A stretch of DNA of 34,221 nucleotides from Cytophagales bacterium (GTDB lineage Bacteria > Bacteroidota > Bacteroidia > Cytophagales > Cyclobacteriaceae), in the NCBI GenBank assembly GCA_016124425.1, contig WGNT01000190.1:1-34221 (forward strand), read 5' to 3'. Below, in pieces: positions 1-8,509 of this stretch. How positions within the stretch are numbered: the first letter of the stretch is position 1; each line of letters begins with the position of its first letter. The notes beneath the pieces were generated by a model that was not told where the DNA came from, searched no databases, and saw only the letters and a list, made by a program, of their open reading frames with translations. Made by a program: the position numbers and the translations under genes.

Positions 1-1
1 C

Positions 2-1492
2 TTGAGTACAGCCTTTTTGCAGAGCAGTACGTTGGTTACGCTAATGGTGCTGGCCTTTTTAGGTGGAGGGATGATAAGCTTGGGAAGTTCTCTTGGTGTG
101 GTGCTGGGTGCTAACCTTGGTACGACGGTTACCGCATGGATTGTTGCGACGCTCGGATTTAGGTTCAATGTGGCGGACTTTTCATTTCCTTTTTTAGCGA
201 TAGGTACCTTAACCTATATCTTAATTGACAGCAGACCCGTTCTTAGAAATATCGGCGCTTTTCTGATTGGGTTTGGGTTGATTTTTCTAGGGTTGGATTT
301 TATGAAAACGGCAATCGAGGCGATGGCAGGACAACTCGACTTATCCCAGTATAAAGCCTATGGACCCGTTGCGTTTCTACTAGTCGGACTGGCCATTACC
401 GCACTTATTCAATCGAGCTCGGCAATGATCGTCATCGTGCTTAGCGCATTAAGCGCGCAGATATTGGATTTGACGCTGGCATTTTCAATGATTATCGGCG
501 CAAATATAGGCACTACCTTTACCTTAATCTTATCGGCTGTGGGAGGAAGTGCTGACAAAAAGCGGCTAGCCTTGTTTAATTTTGGTTTCAACGCCATTAC
601 CGGTACCATCGTTTTTCTTCTATCCAAGAAGATCGTTCTGCTTTTTGAGACGTATTTTATGACAGTAGATCCACTTATGGACCTGGTACTTTTGAATTCG
701 TTATTAAATGCTTTCGGGATAGTACTATTTTATCCGTTTTTGATTCCCCTGGAAAAATGGCTCCGGGGTAGATATCAGGAGAATGAACCGACAGGAAGCT
801 CCACCTATATTAAAAAAGTAGGCACTGACGTACCTTCCTTAGCCATATTGGCATTAGAGAAGGATGTGGAAATTCTTTTAATGCATGCATTGGACTTTAT
901 TAGAGCCCTTTTCCTGACTCTACCTGCGAACGAAGACAGGCTATCCGTATGGAGAAAAATTATTTATAGGCCACAAGATTTGTTAGCGGACTACAGGCAC
1001 CTTAAGGTACTAGAAGATGAACTCACCTCATTTGGTATCTTTCTGCAGGAAAAGCACCTTTCGCCCGAAGAGGCAAAGAAACTGACCTATCTGATGCATG
1101 CGCTGCGGGAAATTATATATGGGATAAAGGACTTCAAAGATATCGCGCACAATATAAGGGAAATGGGACAATCGGACGAAAAACTCGTCTTGTCGCTACT
1201 GGAACAGCTGACCGGGCAGACAAACCGATACATTCAAGGTCTTGAGGATTTTGTGCAGAGCACGTCGCCCGAGGGAAATACAGGAGAGAAACCAGCGTTC
1301 CTCGGAGACAACTATGAGGATATGATTCTTATGGTATATCAACATCTGAAATTCCAGAAAACAGATGTACCCCTTTCCACGCTTGCCAATGTGATTCGAC
1401 AGGTAGCATCCGGATTGGCGCATATCGTTGAATCGGTGCAATACCTCTGGCCAAATCCGGTAGGTGAGGATAGTGCCCCAACCGAGCAGTAG
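2..1492 (+). CDS. Na/Pi cotransporter family protein, 5' truncated by window edge
   Basis: Sodium-dependent phosphate transporter of the NptA/PNaS type in the inner membrane. Two inverted-repeat signatures are visible: QSST (residues 7-10) followed by GANLGTT (36-42), and QSSSA (137-141) followed by GANIGTT (166-172). Both repeats are characteristic of this family and form the substrate path. Hydrophobic segments fill roughly residues 10-250. The remaining C-terminal 230 residues are soluble and helical and resemble the PhoU-like tail seen on many bacterial members. The first repeat normally sits some tens of residues inside the protein, so the TTG at base 2 is not the true start and the gene continues to the left of the window. 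It converges on the universal stress protein gene downstream. Substrate is inferred from family; phosphate has not been shown. Confidence 0.9.
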   Translation: MSTAFLQSSTLVTLMVLAFLGGGMISLGSSLGVVLGANLGTTVTAWIVATLGFRFNVADFSFPFLAIGTLTYILIDSRPVLRNIGAFLIGFGLIFLGLDFMKTAIEAMAGQLDLSQYKAYGPVAFLLVGLAITALIQSSSAMIVIVLSALSAQILDLTLAFSMIIGANIGTTFTLILSAVGGSADKKRLALFNFGFNAITGTIVFLLSKKIVLLFETYFMTVDPLMDLVLLNSLLNAFGIVLFYPFLIPLEKWLRGRYQENEPTGSSTYIKKVGTDVPSLAILALEKDVEILLMHALDFIRALFLTLPANEDRLSVWRKIIYRPQDLLADYRHLKVLEDELTSFGIFLQEKHLSPEEAKKLTYLMHALREIIYGIKDFKDIAHNIREMGQSDEKLVLSLLEQLTGQTNRYIQGLEDFVQSTSPEGNTGEKPAFLGDNYEDMILMVYQHLKFQKTDVPLSTLANVIRQVASGLAHIVESVQYLWPNPVGEDSAPTEQ

Positions 1493-1504
1493 AGCCGGTT
1501 GGGG
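1476..1504. terminator. hairpin over the stop codon of the Na/Pi gene, possible bidirectional terminator
   Basis: A perfect 9-bp stem, CCCCAACCG (1476-1484) with CGGTTGGGG (1496-1504), encloses the TAG stop codon of the Na/Pi gene in its 11-nt loop. It lies between two convergent genes, where a terminator is expected. No clear U-run follows on either strand, so it may instead block exonucleases or transcript read-through. Confidence 0.4.
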
Positions 1505-1517
1505 TCCTTGAGATACC

Positions 1518-2342
1518 TTAGATTTTGACGCTTAGGACAGGGATTTCCGTTTTGAATAAGACGGTTTCCGTAGCGCCAATTTGGTAGCTTGAGTGGGTAG
1601 ACCGCACGTTGGAAGCCATTCCTATGAGTCCCGCCTGCTGACTTTCAGCAAAGGCAATGATTCCTCGTTCAGCTTCTTCATGACTAAATACGTGCTTATG
1701 GATGACAAGATCTTCCTGGCCGACGGCGTATGCTTTCATCATTGCTTCAGCCTTTGTACTGTCCACAAATTTTGAGGGTGTATTGACATACAAAAAGTGA
1801 ACGGATGCACCTACTGATTTAATCAACGGTTTCATGCGCACAAAGGCAGGCTTACTGTCTTCGTTGAAGAGCGACGCAAATACCATTTTTTTGATGGATC
1901 GGCCATTTATAAGTTTTTTTACCGCAAGCACGGGGCACTCGGCATGGCGTAAAATCTCTTGCATGGTAGAGCCTATAAATTTCCCCTCCTCATATCCTAT
2001 GCCATAAGCGCCGATAACAATCAAATCGGCTTTTTGCTCCCTAGCAACTTCAAGAATACATTGGGAAGGTACGCCGACTTTCACGACGCCCTCTACTGGG
2101 TTGTGCTGCGTCTTTTGGTTACTTATAAACATCTTCAGTTTGTCAACTGCTTCCGCTTCAGTATCCAGAATGGCTTGGTGTTTCACTTGTTCTTTTTCGG
2201 GAAGATTCTTCCAGTCCAATCCAGTATTGACCACATTGATACACGTGATGGATGCATCACTTTTAGCTGCTAGCTTCGCCGCACTCAGAAAAGCTACAGA
2301 TGAATAGGAAGAGAAATCCACAGGAACAACAATTCGTTTCAT
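1518..2342 (-). CDS. tandem-domain universal stress protein (UspA family)
   Basis: Cytoplasmic stress protein with two Usp domains, about residues 1-143 and 150-274. The first begins with the usual beta strand (MKRIVVPVDFS) and keeps a full ATP-binding signature, G-2x-G-9x-G-S: GAYG at 111-114 and GST at 124-126. The second domain has a shortened and altered loop (GMASN... IGATETVL) and probably does not bind ATP in the standard way. A second two-domain Usp in this window (20492-21415) has the opposite arrangement. The gene starts at an ATG, is convergent with the Na/Pi gene and has its own 220-bp upstream region. The exact stress signal cannot be read from the sequence. Confidence 0.92.
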   Translation of the reverse strand: MKRIVVPVDFSSYSSVAFLSAAKLAAKSDASITCINVVNTGLDWKNLPEKEQVKHQAILDTEAEAVDKLKMFISNQKTQHNPVEGVVKVGVPSQCILEVAREQKADLIVIGAYGIGYEEGKFIGSTMQEILRHAECPVLAVKKLINGRSIKKMVFASLFNEDSKPAFVRMKPLIKSVGASVHFLYVNTPSKFVDSTKAEAMMKAYAVGQEDLVIHKHVFSHEEAERGIIAFAESQQAGLIGMASNVRSTHSSYQIGATETVLFKTEIPVLSVKI

Positions 2343-2563
2343 AGCTTATTTAGGGGTTATGGTTAACATTATTGGAATAAGTCCCTTTATCAGTAGCTGT
2401 TTGGTCTTTTAAACCGGATACCGAATAGGTGGTTGAATCCCAAACTTTATAGCATCAAAGTAACAACAATGAGGCACAAAATTTTATGACAAATATCATT
2501 GAATAGGGTGATTATTGTTGGAATACACCATGTTGTCGAAGCTGGCAAGGTAAAGACGACAGG

Positions 2564-3571
2564 CTACCGTAGGCGTTTTGTTTCTACAGCGAATGCATTT
2601 GCTGGATTTTCCACCAGTAATTGATGACATTCTTGCTCGGTAAATCCATTCCGTTTTAAAAGAGGGATAAATTTTTCAGCAATTGTCGTAAAAGGCCGAA
2701 AGTTTCCACCATTCTCTTCCCGTGGACGATACCAGCCGGCATCGTGTGAAATCAACACCCGGTGAAGCTGGTTGTGTGATTTGATGTAAAGTAAAAAATC
2801 CAGATAAGTATCTAAGTTAGTATCGGAAATACCATCTAAGCTCACCCATGCACCTCTCTGTGCAGCTTGTACATGCTTGGTCTTGTCTTTTTCGTTTTGT
2901 GCATGGACCCAGATAAAGGCATCCGGGGCGACACCCTGTTGTTCAAAAAGGTCAATTTGCTCAAAGGCGGGCAAAGAGGGACCTGTATGGGAGGCAACTG
3001 TCAAGCCTGTCTTAAGGTGGGTAATAGCAGCTGCCGTTACCAACTTCTTGTGGAGGGGGGATAGACTTCCGGGGTTGACGCCTATTTTGATAAATCCGGG
3101 CTTGACTTCCGTCCCGTCAATGCCGTTCTCCCACTCTCCAATCCACCGTATGGCAAGTTCTTCGGCCGTCTCTCGAAATGCATGTTCAGGTATGTAAGCA
3201 TTATCAACAGCACCGTAGTAGCCGGTGTTTGTGATCAGGTTAATGCCCGACTCGTCAGCCAGTTTTTTGAGGAGCCGAACATCCCGACCCAAATAGGAAG
3301 GCGTACATTCTACCAAGGTCTTTGTTCCCAAGTTCCGTATTTGGATTAAGTACGGCATCACTACAGGAACTACCTCATGAATCTTCCAATCCGAGGAATC
3401 GATCTTATCCGCACCTATAAAGTCGACAAGCAGGTGCTCGTGAATAAGGGTCGAACCCATTTCTGATGCTGCTATTGGACCGTTCACCGTCATTATTCTA
3501 GCTGGCCCTTGAGCGTAAGCGCAAAGGCAAGTAAGTGGTAAGGCGCCAAGAAATAGCCATATTGAACGCAT
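2564..3571 (-). CDS. exported phosphotriesterase-family metal-dependent hydrolase
   Basis: Binuclear-metal TIM-barrel hydrolase of the phosphotriesterase/PTE-like lactonase family. All expected metal ligands are present: HEH at 44-46, the lysine that becomes carboxylated (K162 in GFIKIGVN), H195 (ASHTG), H223 (WVHAQN) and D277 (ISHDAGW). The first ~20 residues (MRSIWLFLGALPLTCLCAYA then QG) form a Sec signal peptide, so the enzyme is probably periplasmic. It begins only 11 bp after the polyphosphate glucokinase gene, on the same strand, so the two are likely co-transcribed. Members of this family hydrolyse phosphotriesters, lactones or related esters; the substrate here cannot be told. Pairing with a glucose kinase hints at a sugar-derived lactone or ester, but this is inference. 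Confidence 0.88.
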   Translation of the reverse strand: MRSIWLFLGALPLTCLCAYAQGPARIMTVNGPIAASEMGSTLIHEHLLVDFIGADKIDSSDWKIHEVVPVVMPYLIQIRNLGTKTLVECTPSYLGRDVRLLKKLADESGINLITNTGYYGAVDNAYIPEHAFRETAEELAIRWIGEWENGIDGTEVKPGFIKIGVNPGSLSPLHKKLVTAAAITHLKTGLTVASHTGPSLPAFEQIDLFEQQGVAPDAFIWVHAQNEKDKTKHVQAAQRGAWVSLDGISDTNLDTYLDFLLYIKSHNQLHRVLISHDAGWYRPREENGGNFRPFTTIAEKFIPLLKRNGFTEQECHQLLVENPANAFAVETKRLR

Positions 3572-3582
3572 ATCTCATCCAA

Positions 3583-4326
3583 TCATTTTCGCCAAATATT
3601 GGCAGCCATAGCGGCACCAATAATACCTGCATTATTTCGTTTTTCCGCGACTATCAGTGGCACGTCCACTGTGATTTCCTTTTCGAAAAGATCCAACTTA
3701 TTACTCGCTCCTCCAGCGATGATAAAAAGGTCGGGGGACATGATCCGATTAGTATGCTTCAGGAATTTGTTAAATCGTTTTCCCCATACTTTGTAACTCA
3801 GGTTTTCCTTCTTGCGTGCTGAGTCAGCGGCAAAGTATTCAATGATTTCGCCGTTTTTATAAAATACACGCCCAAGTTCAAAATTGGGGATCAATTTGCC
3901 GTCATAAAAGACGCCTGTTCCTAATCCCGTGCCTATTGTGATGGTGATTACCAATCCCATTTTACCTTTTCCCGCACCAAAAGCCATCTCAGCCAAACCC
4001 GCTGCATCGGCGTCGTTGATCACCGTTACCGGAAGACCGGTCTTCTCCTCAAATAGCTTATCTACCGGTGTACCCACCCAACTCTTGTGAAGGTTACTTT
4101 TGGTAACGGACATCCCGTTATTTACCACGGTCGGGAACCCGCAGCCAATGGGTCCTTTCCATTCAAAATGGTCTACAAGGAGTTTTACCGCATCCGCTAC
4201 AGCATCTGGCTTGGTTGGCTTTGGCGTCGGCACCCGGAAACGTTCTGCTGTCAATTCTCCTGTTGTGATGTCTACAGGAGCCCCTTTGATTCCGGATCCT
4301 CCAATGTCAATGCCTAATATTTCCAT
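3583..4326 (-). CDS. ppgK: polyphosphate glucokinase (ROK/PPGK family)
   Basis: Phosphorylates glucose to glucose-6-phosphate using inorganic polyphosphate (and often ATP) as donor. It opens with the phosphate-binding loop DIGGSGIKG (residues 7-15), followed by GCGFPT, then [16 protein letters not shown] with the likely catalytic aspartate, and [11 protein letters not shown] as the second phosphate loop. Length of 247 residues and lack of a ROK zinc-finger motif fit PPGK rather than ordinary ROK glucokinases. It is the first gene of a probable two-gene unit with the phosphotriesterase-family gene. The upstream 220 bp separate it from the divergent sugar isomerase-like gene and hold an inverted repeat (4361-4382). 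Confidence 0.9.
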   Translation of the reverse strand: MEILGIDIGGSGIKGAPVDITTGELTAERFRVPTPKPTKPDAVADAVKLLVDHFEWKGPIGCGFPTVVNNGMSVTKSNLHKSWVGTPVDKLFEEKTGLPVTVINDADAAGLAEMAFGAGKGKMGLVITITIGTGLGTGVFYDGKLIPNFELGRVFYKNGEIIEYFAADSARKKENLSYKVWGKRFNKFLKHTNRIMSPDLFIIAGGASNKLDLFEKEITVDVPLIVAEKRNNAGIIGAAMAANIWRK

Positions 4327-4360
4327 AGTTTACCTGTAGTTTTGGGAAAAAATACCCTGA

Positions 4361-4382
4361 TTAGTATAATTGCGCATACTAA
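4361..4382. promoter_or_regulatory. inverted repeat upstream of ppgK, possible operator
   Basis: TTAGTAT (4361-4367) and ATACTAA (4376-4382) form a perfect 7-8-7 inverted repeat, 35 to 56 bp upstream of the ppgK start. A third copy of the half-site TTAGTAT lies at 4505-4511, about 35 bp before the divergent gene at 4546. The arrangement suits a dimeric regulator acting on both genes, but no regulator is encoded nearby. Confidence 0.35.
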
Positions 4383-4545
4383 GTTAAGGAATTTACCTAC
4401 GCTTCGACGCGAAAAATAAAACTTTCTACTCCCCAAATAGAAATTCAATTTGTCGCAACACGTCTATTATGACTCAAGATTCCAAAAAAACAACAAAATA
4501 ATTGTTAGTATTGCCAAAACATCCTAAACACTCAAACCTGAAATT

Positions 4546-5406
4546 ATGGCGAACTTAAGAAGAGAATTTTTAAAAAAGGCATCACTAATCACACTAGGTG
4601 GAATGGTATCTCCAAGTTTGATCGAAGCAAAAGCTGTCAAACAAATTGGCCTTCAACTCTATTCCCTCCGTGATGATATAAAGGACAATATCGAAGAGAT
4701 TCTGGAAAAAGTGGCTAGAATAGGATACAAAACACTTGAGGCCGCCAATTATCAAAACGGACAGATTTACGGGATGGCTCCTAAAGCGTTTAGAAGCGCG
4801 GTAGATGGGCTAGGAATGGAACTACGTAGCGCCCATGTCGGCGGGCCCAATTATTCACCCGACAAGCACGCAGAAGCTATGGAATGGTGGAAAAGAGCAT
4901 CTGAAGACCATGCTAATGCCGGAGCATCATTCTTGATAAAGCCCTCGATGCCGATTCCGAAAACTCTTGATGCGTTAAAGGTGTGGTGCGATTATTACAA
5001 TAGCACGGGGGAAGTGACCAAATCAAACGGATTGATGTTCGGCTTTCACAATCATTCTAGGGAGTTTGAGCAAATTGAAGGTCAGATAATGTTTGATTTC
5101 ATGCTCAAAAACACGGATCCCAGTTTATTTTGTATGGAACTTGATGTGTTTTGGTGCCAAGAGGGGGGATATAATCCGGTGGATTACCTAAAAACTTACA
5201 AAGGAAGGTTTCCACTTTTGCATATCAAGGACGAAAAGGAAATCGGAGAAAGCGGAAAGATGGATTTTAAATCGATTTTTAAAGCAGCATATGCGCAGGG
5301 AATGAAAGACTATTTTGTCGAAGTGGAGAAGTATAATTACACACCACTGGAAAGTGTTAAAAAAAGTTTTGATTACTTGGCGGATGCATCTTTTGTAAAA
5401 CGATAA
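4546..5406 (+). CDS. Tat-exported sugar phosphate isomerase/epimerase-like TIM barrel protein
   Basis: Xylose isomerase-like TIM barrel protein (AP endonuclease family 2 fold), 286 residues. The N-terminus carries a twin-arginine signal, NLRREFLKKASLITLGG, so the folded enzyme is probably exported to the periplasm. Likely metal ligands follow the family order: Glu in KTLEAANY (E65), His in GFHNHSREFE, Glu/Asp in MELDVFW, His in LLHIKDEK and Glu in YFVEVEKYN. Such Tat-exported members are common in Bacteroidetes and are linked to sugar or inositol turnover, but the substrate is not known here. A strong terminator follows directly. Another family member ends at the right edge of the window. Confidence 0.87.
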   Translation: MANLRREFLKKASLITLGGMVSPSLIEAKAVKQIGLQLYSLRDDIKDNIEEILEKVARIGYKTLEAANYQNGQIYGMAPKAFRSAVDGLGMELRSAHVGGPNYSPDKHAEAMEWWKRASEDHANAGASFLIKPSMPIPKTLDALKVWCDYYNSTGEVTKSNGLMFGFHNHSREFEQIEGQIMFDFMLKNTDPSLFCMELDVFWCQEGGYNPVDYLKTYKGRFPLLHIKDEKEIGESGKMDFKSIFKAAYAQGMKDYFVEVEKYNYTPLESVKKSFDYLADASFVKR

Positions 5407-5411
5407 ATAAC

Positions 5412-5456
5412 CCCGGCCTCATTCGCTGTCAGGTACGCGGTGAGGCCGGGATTTTT
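5412..5456. terminator. rho-independent terminator between convergent genes
   Basis: Perfect 10-bp stem CCCGGCCTCA (5412-5421) with TGAGGCCGGG (5441-5450), 19-nt loop, followed by ATTTTT on the + strand. It ends the sugar isomerase-like gene. The minus strand reads TTATTT after the stem, so it may also serve the convergent pirin gene. Confidence 0.85.
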
Positions 5457-5491
5457 CAATTAAATAGCATATCGCTCGCGGAAAAGGCACA

Positions 5492-6502
5492 TTATTTTAT
5501 TTCCTCTTTGCCGTCAGCGTGGATTGCGAATCGATCACGTTCTTTAGGATGGGTGTGTTCGTAAGTTGGCCATGGCCATCCGCCAAATTGTGTTCGCTGA
5601 AACTCACCGATTGCTGCCTGGATTTCCTCGTTGCTGTTCATTACAAAAGGACCGTGTTGAACAACGTTTTCGTTGAGGGGCTTTCCCTGTAGAAACAGGC
5701 ATGCAGCTGGCATATTGCCATTGGAGATGCTTATGTCCGTTTCCGGGGCCAAATCCACCCCATGTGATACCGGTACGCGTGTACCTTGGATTTCCATACT
5801 TTCTCCGCTATAGAAAAACAATGTCCGATTTATGCCGGAGGAAGATTTTGGAAGCGTCAGCTCTGCGCCAGGTTCTAATTGTATCAACCAAATCTGAACA
5901 TCATTTGCCGGATCGGAAGCCCATGAGTCTGGGGCGGGCGAAAGTGCCGGTCTGTTTCCATAATTTCCGCTGATTATTTTTATCCTTGAAAGCTTACCTG
6001 AGGAATCGCTGTGCTGTTCTACTGGGATATCTTCGTGCCACATCATCTTGAAATGGGCTGGAACATGCTTGCTTTTTTTGGGCAGGTTGAGCCAAATTTG
6101 AAACAGAAGCAGCTCATTTTTTTGGTCCTCCTGAAGCATGGGAAACATTTCGGAGTGCATTACCCCTTTGCCGGCGGTCATCCATTGTACATCTCCGTCA
6201 CCAAATCTACCCGCTGAACCTAGCGAATCCGAATGATCCACCAATCCTTTTTCGACGATCGTCACGGTTTCAAACCCTTTGTGTGGATGTGAAGGAAAAC
6301 CTGGAATTTTGGTGCCATGGTACATGTTCCATCCGTCTTTACCTTGAAAATCACTCCCCAAAGAACGGCCTTCAAGTGAGGCTTTGGGGGCTAGGTTGCC
6401 GTTTCCCTCGGGAAAGATGTCATGATGGTACGCGCAAAACAAAAATGGGTCCTGTGTTCGCCATTGTGACCCCAACTGCTGTATATTCAAAATAGTCTTC
6501 AT
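5492..6502 (-). CDS. pirin family protein
   Basis: Bicupin protein of the pirin family, cytoplasmic and iron-binding; bacterial members include quercetin dioxygenases and redox-linked regulators. The N-terminal cupin keeps the four metal ligands: H72 and H74 in SHPHKGFETVT, H116 and E118 in GKGVMHSEMF. The pirin C-terminal cupin covers about residues 190-300. At 336 residues it is longer than most pirins (about 230-300), with extra sequence at both ends. It starts at an ATG, and a 12-bp perfect palindrome lies 16 bp upstream (6518-6529). Enzymatic activity cannot be assigned from sequence alone. Confidence 0.92.
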   Translation of the reverse strand: MKTILNIQQLGSQWRTQDPFLFCAYHHDIFPEGNGNLAPKASLEGRSLGSDFQGKDGWNMYHGTKIPGFPSHPHKGFETVTIVEKGLVDHSDSLGSAGRFGDGDVQWMTAGKGVMHSEMFPMLQEDQKNELLLFQIWLNLPKKSKHVPAHFKMMWHEDIPVEQHSDSSGKLSRIKIISGNYGNRPALSPAPDSWASDPANDVQIWLIQLEPGAELTLPKSSSGINRTLFFYSGESMEIQGTRVPVSHGVDLAPETDISISNGNMPAACLFLQGKPLNENVVQHGPFVMNSNEEIQAAIGEFQRTQFGGWPWPTYEHTHPKERDRFAIHADGKEEIK

Positions 6503-6517
6503 AGTGCATCTAGATTA

Positions 6518-6529
6518 ATGTATATACAT
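6518..6529. promoter_or_regulatory. 12-bp perfect palindrome upstream of the pirin gene
   Basis: ATGTATATACAT reads the same on both strands and lies 16-27 bp before the pirin start codon, where a repressor would overlap the promoter or transcript start. The core TGTATATACA resembles sites bound by dimeric helix-turn-helix repressors. No regulator gene is adjacent. Confidence 0.35.
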
Positions 6530-6574
6530 CAAACAAGATGATCTCAGCGAAGAAAGTTCCCTTTCTGAAAGGAT

Positions 6575-7285
6575 TTAGTAAACTGCTTTAATGGAAGACA
6601 AGTACCTCCTGTACACGATTTGGCCTTGGAGAAGATGGTCGTTGAACCTATTGAACTCCTTGGTGCCGTCTATTCTATCAGAAAATGTGAGAAACAGCGA
6701 TCCTTCTAGAGAAATGTCGTCGTATATCCCAAGTCGGTAACTCACGCCTAAGCGAAGCGGAACATAGAAGGAAGAGCGGAGTTCGTTTTCAGTATAGGTT
6801 TGCTGGTTTTTTAGCCTTAGTTCGCGATTAATAGCTAATAGGTATCCGAAACCCGCGCCAGCGTTGATGTTAAAATCCTTTCGCATGGCGTGGTTTGAAA
6901 ATTTAAATAAATATACGGATGGCATTACATCCATAAAAAAAATATTGGAACGTGTGTCTACCGAATAGTTTTTATTGCCCCAGTTGGTTACCAATTGCTC
7001 ATCAAAATAGTCCATATCTTGACTTTTGTAAAACTGATACCCAAGCGTGGCCTTTAGGTCTAAAAGCGAGTTCATTTTTTTGCCAATGCTCACCGCTAAT
7101 GCGGGTCTTATATTGAAATCCACATTCCTTAAACCTCCGGCATTGTCAGCGTACATAAATGACGGCCCCGCTCCTAATTGTACATATTTTTCTCTGGAAA
7201 TTTTTTCTTTATAGAAATTTTGTGCTGCTCCTTCATAAGAGAGCCATAGAAGACCGGTAAATAGTATAATAATATGTTTTTGCAT
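6575..7285 (-). CDS. outer-membrane beta-barrel protein of unknown function
   Basis: Small exported protein of 236 residues. Residues 1-21 form a signal peptide (MQKHIIILFTGLLWLSYEGA then AQ). The remainder alternates polar and hydrophobic residues in short stretches ending in aromatic residues, for example ATLGYQFYKS, NAGAGFGYLLAI, PLRLGVSYRLG and LEGSLFLTFSD, which is the pattern of an 8-10 stranded outer-membrane barrel. The last strand ends with QIVYRRYLSSIKAVY. No enzymatic motif is visible. It reads alone on the minus strand between pirin and the divergent rmlA gene. I do not recognise a named family; a porin-like or OmpA-like barrel domain is the best guess. Confidence 0.7.
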   Translation of the reverse strand: MQKHIIILFTGLLWLSYEGAAQNFYKEKISREKYVQLGAGPSFMYADNAGGLRNVDFNIRPALAVSIGKKMNSLLDLKATLGYQFYKSQDMDYFDEQLVTNWGNKNYSVDTRSNIFFMDVMPSVYLFKFSNHAMRKDFNINAGAGFGYLLAINRELRLKNQQTYTENELRSSFYVPLRLGVSYRLGIYDDISLEGSLFLTFSDRIDGTKEFNRFNDHLLQGQIVYRRYLSSIKAVY

Positions 7286-7462
7286 AGGATACTTTATTCT
7301 ACGAAAAGAGGTACGGAATTTTCGTGGTAGTGTTGGGAATTAAAAGAACGAATATAATGCTTCTTTTTTTATTTTGCAGCTGTTATATTTAAATGTAAAT
7401 ATTTCAGATTACTTTTAACGTGACTTTTAAAAAGAAACACAGCTCAAATACAAATTTTAAAC

Positions 7463-8332
7463 ATGATGAAAGGTATTGTTTTAGCCGGTGGTTCCGGCAC
7501 TAGGTTATACCCCCTTACACTTGCTGTCAGTAAGCAGTTGATGCCGGTATATGACAAACCAATGATTTATTATCCCCTGTCAGTTTTAATGATGTCCGGC
7601 ATCCGTGAGATACTTATTATCTCTACACCAGAGGATATTGGTGCTTTCCAAAAGTTACTTGGAGATGGTACACACGTGGGATGCCACTTTTCTTACGCTG
7701 TCCAGCCGAAGCCAGAGGGTTTGGCCCAGGCTTTTATTATTGGGGAAGATTTTATAGGGAAGGAAAAAGTCGCACTCATTCTTGGCGATAATATTTTTTA
7801 TGGTACGGGGTTACAGCTTACACTAAAGGAACATACCGATCCGGATGGCGGAGTTGTTTTTGCCTACCACGTCAACGACCCGGAGCGTTACGGCGTCGTG
7901 GAGTTTGACAAAGACAAAAAGGTGATGAGTATTGAAGAAAAGCCTGCAAATCCTAAATCCAATTTTGCAGTTCCGGGACTTTATTTTTATGATAATCAGG
8001 TAGTGGATATTTCTAAAAATATACAACCTAGTCACCGGGGAGAACTGGAAATTACTGATGTAAACAACGTGTACCTGAGAATGGGCAAATTGAACGTGGG
8101 GATTCTGAACCGAGGTACAGCCTGGTTGGATACAGGGACGCATCAATCACTGCTTCAGGCTGGGCAGTTTGTGGAGGTCATTGAGGAAAGGCAAGGATTG
8201 AAAATTGGCTGTATCGAGGAAATAGCCTTTCGAAATGGCTACATTAACGAAGAACAATTGCTTGAACAGGCTCAAAAGCTAGGGAAAAGCGGCTACGGTG
8301 CATATCTGCGGCGTTTGGTCGATATGAAATAG
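7463..8332 (+). CDS. rfbA: glucose-1-phosphate thymidylyltransferase
   Basis: RmlA/RfbA joins dTTP and glucose-1-phosphate to give dTDP-glucose, the first step of dTDP-rhamnose and other deoxysugars used in surface polysaccharides. The nucleotide-binding signature [11 protein letters not shown] starts at residue 9; GDN at 108-110 and D223 (WLDTGTHQS) match the metal-binding aspartates; EKP is at 159-161. The length of 289 is normal. Translation may start at the first or second of two adjacent ATGs (7463 or 7466). The usual partners rfbB, rfbC and rfbD are not next to it, so the pathway is split. The 177-bp upstream region shows no clear promoter match. Confidence 0.96.
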   Translation: MMKGIVLAGGSGTRLYPLTLAVSKQLMPVYDKPMIYYPLSVLMMSGIREILIISTPEDIGAFQKLLGDGTHVGCHFSYAVQPKPEGLAQAFIIGEDFIGKEKVALILGDNIFYGTGLQLTLKEHTDPDGGVVFAYHVNDPERYGVVEFDKDKKVMSIEEKPANPKSNFAVPGLYFYDNQVVDISKNIQPSHRGELEITDVNNVYLRMGKLNVGILNRGTAWLDTGTHQSLLQAGQFVEVIEERQGLKIGCIEEIAFRNGYINEEQLLEQAQKLGKSGYGAYLRRLVDMK

Positions 8333-8411
8333 CAGACACAACCCCGCTTTCTATCAGTTATTGGATAGAATAATAATTCAAACGACATTATTAATAGCTT
8401 AAAATACAAAA

Positions 8412-8466
8412 AAAAGTAGAAAAAAATTTTCAAACGCTTGGTTTTTGAAAATCTTTTTCTACTTTT
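8412..8466. repeat. 23-bp inverted repeat with 9-nt loop spanning a promoter
   Basis: The left arm 8412-8434 and right arm 8444-8466 are complementary at 22 of 23 positions; the one mismatch is at C8453. The spacer is 8435-8443 (CGCTTGGTT). Arms are A/T rich and contain GTAG/CTAC and CAAA/TTTG blocks. The -33 TTG of the response-regulator promoter lies in the loop and the -7 element overlaps the right arm. It also lies 80 bp after rfbA, so it could act as an rfbA terminator, an operator, or a cruciform. Confidence 0.7.
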
Positions 8467-8467
8467 G
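8438..8467 (+). promoter_or_regulatory. Bacteroidetes-type promoter of the response regulator gene
   Basis: TTG (8438-8440), exactly 19 nt, then TACTTTTG (8460-8467), matching the Bacteroidetes consensus TTG-N19-TAnnTTTG. Transcription would begin around 8472, giving a leader of about 38 nt. Confidence 0.75.
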
Positions 8468-8509
8468 CATAGATCATAATGTTTTTTATATCTATTAATT
8501 TGTATTTCG

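Noticed and set aside
6518..6529. LexA box
   Set aside because: The sequence lacks the known LexA consensus patterns, and pirin is not a usual SOS gene.
8349..8370. TTCTATC/GATAGAA hairpin just after rfbA as terminator
   Set aside because: The stem is short and A/T-rich and is not followed by a T-run.
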